Part shown: positions 58,855-64,000 of the stretch, in pieces
Position numbering within the stretch: the first letter of the stretch is position 1
Layout: each line of letters opens with the position of its first letter
DNA from: Podospora pseudocomata
Lineage: Eukaryota > Ascomycota > Sordariomycetes > Sordariales > Podosporaceae
Length of the DNA stretch: 64,000 nucleotides
Assembly (NCBI RefSeq): GCF_035222375.1
Contig: NC_085888.1
Location: forward strand, 2,418,001-2,482,000
Reading direction: 5' to 3'
Position numbers and translations under genes: made by a program
Notes under the pieces: generated by a model
Database searches by the model: none
What the model was told of the DNA's origin: nothing
The model's input: only the letters and a program-made list of their open reading frames with translations

Positions 58855-60903
58855 TTACCACTCGTCGTTGTCAACTTCGTGTCTGTGACGGGGACGGCGT
58901 TTGAGAAGTGCGAGGAGGGCATCGAGCTGAACCCAGTTGTCGTCATTTTCTGCAAACTTGCGATGCTTGCGGGTAAGAATATGCTAGGTTGCGTCAGCAT
59001 TGCTTCACAGCAAAACAACATCATAATAAAATACTTACCTCGTCAAAATCATCAAACTTATCCATGCAGTTCTCGCAATACCCTGGCTTGGGATCACGCT
59101 TCTGTCTTTGTGCAACGGGCAAACTGACGGTTCTACGCAGCTTCTCTCTCTGTTTCGCCGCCTCCTCTTCATCGACAGTTTCGAGCTTGCGGTGTGTAGC
59201 TCTGCTAGCACTCGCAGACCGGACAAACGTGGTGCTATCGTGGCTCATCTCAGCCATGCGGCGCGAGCTCAAGTCCTGGGACACAGCAGGGGGACCGGCC
59301 TTCGCCAGCACCTTACGTTGCAACCCGTGTATCTCCTTACTAGTGCCCGCCTTGGCACCTAGCACACCACTAGTGGAGGAGATCATCTGGGAGCGGATGG
59401 CCGATGTTACGGCGGATTGCTGGAGACCAGACGCAACGGGCTCGCCAGCAAGGAGACGGCCTGCTTTTGCATGGCTCATAAAGGCGTTCTGGGTACGGAA
59501 CTCCATCTGGGGAGGGTTGGAAACCCTAGATCGATCCAACGCATCAGCCGCGGCGACTGGCGGGGTGCCTCTGTTTTGCCCGTCTTCCATCACGGCGAGA
59601 GTCCGCTTTCCTGTAGCGGGCTTGGGTGCTGGCACTTCTGGAGGCTGAAGTTTGGCAGCATTTTCGGCGGCAGCTGCCTTGGCGGCGCGCTCCTTTGCTT
59701 TCGTCTTTTCGCGATTCTCCTTTTCTGGGACCTCATAATCCTGCACAAATGGGCACCGGCCAGCAGAAGCTACACGGAACTGCGGCCACTCTCCATCCTT
59801 CTTATCGGCAACCTTGGCATATTCGCGGGCCATGACCGGTTTCGTCTTCTCTTCCATATCGTAAATGTAGATATACGGGCCCTTGAAGTGATGCATCTCC
59901 TTGGTAGCAACCGTCGGATCACGATCTGACGGGCCATGTACCCGCTCCTGCTGAAGAAGTTGACGAAGGTTAGATCGATCCGTCGTCTTGCCGGTCCCTG
60001 TGCGGCCATGGTTGGTGCTCTTGTGCGGCTCCGCCTCCAATGCTTCAAGAAATCTCGTGAGCTTGTCGACCGACCATAACTTCATTTTCATGTCCTGAGC
60101 GCGGAGTAAAATGTCTGTGCTGCGTGACTTTTGTGGTTTGGCATCCTGCCCCGGGACTGGCATCCTCCGACTCGTATCAAACACAAGCTTCCTCCTCACA
60201 GGAGGGGCCTCCGCAACACGATTTAACAGCGATGGGTCTATCGTCTTTGGCTGCTCGGAGCCATGGGATTCGGCGGCATTTTCCTGATCGTGGGCCGAGT
60301 TTTTTTCGGCACGGGGGATCGGCCGGGTGGTGATAACGTGAGTCACATCGATCGAGAAGAACTTTTCCTCGCGCTGTTCCAAGTGGCACGTTAGTCTCTC
60401 AGGCTCAATTGATCCGAGTCTCAAACACCATCACTTACAGCACCAAGGTTAGTGACCCGCTTGGCCAATCTGGACCGCTGCTCATCAGGAACACTCTCAA
60501 AGTAAAAGACCCAGGTCGGGAAGCGAGCGCTGTAGGTGGCCCTCCACTCGGCGAGCTCCAATTGAGAAGCCTTTTCAACGGCTCCCTGTGAAGTCTTTTG
60601 CGAGGTGGTGACAGCAGCGCGGGTGGTGGTTCCTCTGTGCACGATAGTTCGGGATGGTTTCGTTCGGCTAGGGGATGCGACACCGCGCTCGATCATCTGG
60701 CGCTTTGCTGGTGGAGGTTGGCCATAAGGCTCCTCCCTAAGGAGCTCAGCATGGGAGCGAACCTTTTTGGCACCATTGAGGGCGGCCGAGGTACGCATAG
60801 GCGAATTGGCGACATTGGGATTATTCGAAAGAGGAACTCTCCTGGCGGTCGACATGGCAGAGAGCTGGTGGAAGGGGGCGGGCGATAGAGATACTGCGGC
60901 CAT
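58855..60903 (-). CDS. nimO: Dbf4/NimO-type regulatory subunit of Cdc7 kinase
   Basis: Activates Cdc7 kinase (DDK) for replication origin firing in the nucleus. Exons 60903-60439, 60373-59039 and 58983-58855; introns of 65 bp (GTAAGT...CAG) and 55 bp (GTAAGT...TAG), both phase 0; 642 residues. The N-terminal BRCT-like motif N spans about 120-180 (PTWVFYFESVP, LGAREEKFFSIDVTHVITTR, restored by splicing). Motif M is at about 325-370 (FKGPYIYIYDMEEKTKPVM ... GRCPFVQDYE). Motif C is a CCHH zinc finger: Cys588, Cys591, His601 and His607 (YCENCMDKFDDFDE then HILTRKH), with the two His residues supplied by the last short exon. The start at 60903 (MAAVSLSPAP) was chosen; ATGs at 60915 and 60855 are alternatives. 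It is divergent from the Icp55-like gene. Confidence 0.92.
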
Positions 60904-61740
60904 ACGAAAGCCCACTCAACATGCTAAGGGGCAGTCTGTCTGATGTTGAGTGAGGTATGGGAAGGAAAAGGGCGGTCGTGGTCGCGGTCTTGTGCGAGAG
61001 TGCGAGTCGGATGTGGAGGGGCTGGGTGCTGGCAGCAACGACCGTCCAACGCGGGCTGGAGTGTGGACGTGCGTGCACACCAAAAATGGACGCGTCGACT
61101 GATGGAGCCGGAAAATGGCGACGCGTTGGGAGTTGAGGACTTGAGAGAAGCCCTGGAGCTGGAGGGATGGATGAGGAAACACCACAGACCTTCAATGGCT
61201 CAAAGATTGCCCGGCAGCAGTCTTCAAACCAAGGTCTATCAAAGTGAAGGTGTGTCGGCAACTGGGGCGTTTCTCGGTGTGTGTGGAAAAGGTCGCGCAA
61301 TCAAAAGCAGCGGCAAGTCAACATCAGTGTCCAAGCTTTTCCCGCGACTAAGCCCACTTTGAGTTCAGCACAACAAACTTGGGTCCACCGACGCGGCTGC
61401 CAGCTGCCCCTCTCTGTCGCGCACGGCAACGCCCCCCAGTTGCATATCCACTGCCACTTGTCGGCACTGCCAACCTCAACATCTTCAAGCTTGGCACAGC
61501 CCATCTGACGACATTGTTCAAGATCCAGCTTTCATATCTGGGCTGTGAGATACTCATCAGAATTTCTTGAGTTGCGAGGAATAGCGTGTTGTGAGAAGGC
61601 ATTGGGTGTGGAATTTTAAGATTTGCCCACGTTCTTTGTGTGGATTTCATTTTGCTGAGATGTACTAAATTCTCTCTCGCCTATCAAAGCCTCATCTCAT
61701 CCACCAAAGCTCACAAGACCACTAAAAGAAAAGAGACATC
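60904..61740. promoter_or_regulatory. Divergent promoter region of Dbf4 and Icp55-like genes
   Basis: 837 bp between two outward-facing start codons. No motif I can assign; short frames here are antisense or leader extensions. Confidence 0.45.
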
Positions 61741-63307
61741 ATGAGATTATCAAGAGGCAGAGCTGCCTTACGGCAACTGAGTCTGGTCTCATCCCCAAAT
61801 AGACAGCAAATATACCGACCATTCCAACAATCCCTCACCCTTACCGGTGCAAGATTAAAACCTTTTCGCAACTATGCCACCTCAGTCTCAGCAGCCAATC
61901 TAGAATTCGGCCAGCCCGTCTATGAGACACACCCTCACATTCTCAAACCAGGCGAAAGTATGTAATCAACCTCACACGCTCACAAACATATACACTAACT
62001 TTTTTCTCTCAGTAACCCAAGGCATCACCGCCCACGAATACGCCTCCCGCCGCTCCCGCCTAGCCCTCTCCCTCCCTCCCGACGGCGTGGCTCTCCTCGC
62101 CGCCGCCGACCTCAAATACCGCTCCGGCGCCGTCTTCTACCCCTACCGTCAAGACTCCAACTTCCTCTACCTCACCGGCTTCCTCGAGCCTGAATCCCTC
62201 GCCGTAATCCGCAAAACCGGCCCCGGCCCCGACGACTATCTGTTTTCCCTCTTCTGCCGCCCCAAAGACCCCCGCGCAGAACAATGGTCCGGCCCCTGGT
62301 CCGGCCTCGAGGCAGCAGAAGACGTCTTCAACGCAGACAACAGCTACGACATCTCCCGCGCCTCCACCACCCTCCCCTCCCTCCTCCGCGGCGCCTCCAA
62401 AATCTTCACCGACATCCCCCCCTCGCTCACCACCCCCTCCAACATCGGGTCCCTCCTCAAATCCCTCTCCCTGCCCACCTCCCCCTTACAAACCCTAGTC
62501 AACACCCTCCGCGCGATAAAATCCCCCGCCGAAGTCGCCGCCATGCGCCACGCCGGCCAGGTCTCAGGCAGGGTGATCACCTCGGCCATGCGCCGCCCCT
62601 GGACCCTAGAAAAAGACATCCACGCCTACCTCGACTACGGCTTCACGCAGCACGGCCTCAGCGGGCCAGCCTATGTCCCTGTTGTTGCTGGCGCAAGCAG
62701 AGGTTGCATGATCCACTACGTGCATAACACGTCCGACCTGCCCGCCAACTCCACCGTGCTTGTCGATGCGGGGGGTGAGTACGGGTACTACGTCACTGAC
62801 ATCACGCGGACCTGGCCGGTGTCTGGAAAATTCTCCCCTGCTCAAAAAGACCTCTACAATGCTGTGCTTACCGTTCAGAGGCAGTGCGTGGCGCTGTGCA
62901 GGGAGAACGCGGGGGTTAGTCTGGATGAGATTCACCGCGCGGCGGAGAATGGGTTGAGGGAGCAGCTGGCGTTGTTGGGGTTTGAGGGGTTGACAGCGGG
63001 GACGAAGAGGTGGACGGGGCAGGGAGGGGAGGATCTGATGGATGTGCTGTTTCCTCATCATGTTGGGCATTATGTCGGGTTGGATGTTCATGATGTTCCC
63101 GGGTATGGACGGTCGGTGGCGTTGAAGAAGGGACACTGCGTGACGGTGGAGCCGGGGGTGTATGTACCGGATGATGAGAGGTTTCCCAAGCATTTTAGGG
63201 GGTTGGCGGTCAGGATTGAGGATAGCGTTGCGGTGGATGAGGAGGGGCCGCATGTGCTGACGACCGAGGCGGTTAAGGAGGTGGAGGATATTGAAGCGCT
63301 GAGGTAG
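61741..63307 (+). CDS. icp55: Mitochondrial Xaa-Pro aminopeptidase, Icp55-like
   Basis: M24-family metallopeptidase that trims one residue from imported proteins after mitochondrial processing peptidase cleavage, stabilising them. Exons 61741-61957 and 62013-63307, intron 55 bp (GTATGT...CAG, CACTAAC branch), 503 residues. The first about 50 residues are Arg/Ser/Leu-rich without acidic residues, a mitochondrial presequence. The aminopeptidase-P N-terminal domain runs from about 73 (ITQGITAHEYASRR, YRQDSNFLYLTGF). The pita-bread domain carries the dinuclear metal ligands Asp324, Asp335, His425, Glu452 and Glu475 (VLVDAGG, VTDITRTW, GHYVGLDVHD, VTVEPGVY, RIEDSV), all present. Codons in exon 2 are strongly C-rich at the third position in its first half and G-rich in its second, an odd shift inside one gene. 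Confidence 0.93.
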
Positions 63308-64000
63308 GGTGGTGTAGTTGTTGTACGATAGGTGATGAGGGTATGTAAAAGGGGGTAAATAAAACCAAGGTGACACATACATTAAGCTATAGAAACAAAG
63401 AGGCCATGTTTGATATTAACATTTGATTCATGGGTAGGTATTCTAAGTTAAGGTGCTGTTCCACCAGAGCCAGAGAAAGTACTTCCCCCTTTTATTTGCT
63501 CTGCCTAGTTTGACGGTTTGCCAATTACTGCTATTAATCTCTTGCTCTTGCCGATCATGAGCCTCAGTAACAAGGCATACGTACACAATTTTCATACCAC
63601 TCGACTCAACGACACCAAGAAACCAATGTGAGATACGATTCTCCATTCTCTTCATGGCGATTCATCCCAAGTAAACTATCATCGGTATCATGAAAATGGG
63701 ACCCAAGTTCCCAAGACAATGATAGCCCGAGCATAAGACCTGGCCTGTCCAACCCAAAAGAAAACCAACCCAAAAGAAAACCGACCCAAAAACCCCAACA
63801 TCAACATGTAATTTTCTCAACCCATCCAACCCCCTAACCCCTATTTTTAAGCATGCTTCCAAAATGAACCCTCCTCCAAAAAAATGTAAATGCTCCCACC
63901 CCAAAATGCCACATCCCTTTCAATCAACAAACACACAGATGACGAAAGAAAGCCGCTTTGCCGCCAATTTTTTGATGGGAGTAGGAATTAAGTAACAAAA
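63308..64000. other. 3' flank at window end
   Basis: Likely 3' UTR of the Icp55-like gene followed by AC-rich sequence (repeated AAGAAAACC-type words at 63759-63785). No gene supported. Confidence 0.4.

Noticed and set aside
62606-63382. 258-codon frame antisense to the Icp55-like gene
   Set aside because: His/Pro/Arg-rich shadow of a well-supported M24 peptidase.

Overview
The window is nuclear DNA from a filamentous ascomycete, most likely Sordariomycetes and probably Sordariales. Evidence: short GT-AG introns of 46-106 bp with CTAAC/CTGAC-type branch points, an AA9 lytic polysaccharide monooxygenase, a velvet (VosA-type) regulator, fungal Dbf4/NimO and Icp55 proteins, an intron-containing tRNA-His, a chromodomain Ty3/gypsy retrotransposon, and an inverted duplication whose arms differ almost only by transitions (RIP-like). 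The genus is not determined.

Layout. 0.6-1.6 kb: secreted AA9 LPMO (-). 4.3-6.2 kb: YTH-domain m6A-reader-like protein (+, 3 exons). 6.2-23.3 kb: about 17 kb with no gene I can support. 23.3-24.6 kb: vosA-like velvet regulator (+, 2 exons). 26.2-27.4 kb: secreted GH43 glycosidase (-, 3 exons). 28.1-30.4 kb: Artemis/SNM1-type DNA-repair nuclease (-, 7 exons). 31.0-32.7 kb: cytochrome P450 (+, 3 exons), divergent from Artemis. 33.9-36.2 kb: secreted tyrosinase (-, 8 exons). 39.3-40.4 kb: DapA/HOGA-family aldolase (-). 40.4-49.1 kb: gene-poor, with an inverted duplication at 46.6-46.9 kb. 49.07-56.27 kb: chromovirus in minus orientation, decayed but with long ORFs. 56.54-56.89 kb: inverted solo LTR. 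57.28-57.38 kb: tRNA-His(GTG) with intron. 58.9-60.9 kb: Dbf4/NimO (-, 3 exons), sharing a divergent promoter region with an Icp55-like mitochondrial aminopeptidase at 61.7-63.3 kb (+, 2 exons).

The spliced models were assembled by eye. Each one closes the reading frame exactly and restores continuous family motifs: the YTH aromatic cage, the P450 heme cysteine split by an intron, the tyrosinase copper histidines, and the Dbf4 CCHH finger. The host genes look like an ordinary mixture of carbohydrate degradation (AA9, GH43), regulation (VosA, YTH, Dbf4), DNA repair (Artemis) and metabolism (P450, tyrosinase, aldolase), not one pathway.

The most unusual object is the retrotransposon. Between the end of pol (minus strand) and the 3' LTR it carries a separate plus-strand gene, tail to tail with pol. 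That gene encodes a Zn2Cys6-like cysteine cluster followed by a coiled coil, and it has an intron-like leader next to the LTR. The element also has a non-tRNA primer-binding site that can pair with its own LTR (candidate self-priming), paired CX4CX2H motifs around the gag stop codon, an integrase lacking the segment with its catalytic glutamate, and TGATCA palindromes in the LTR that vary in number between copies.
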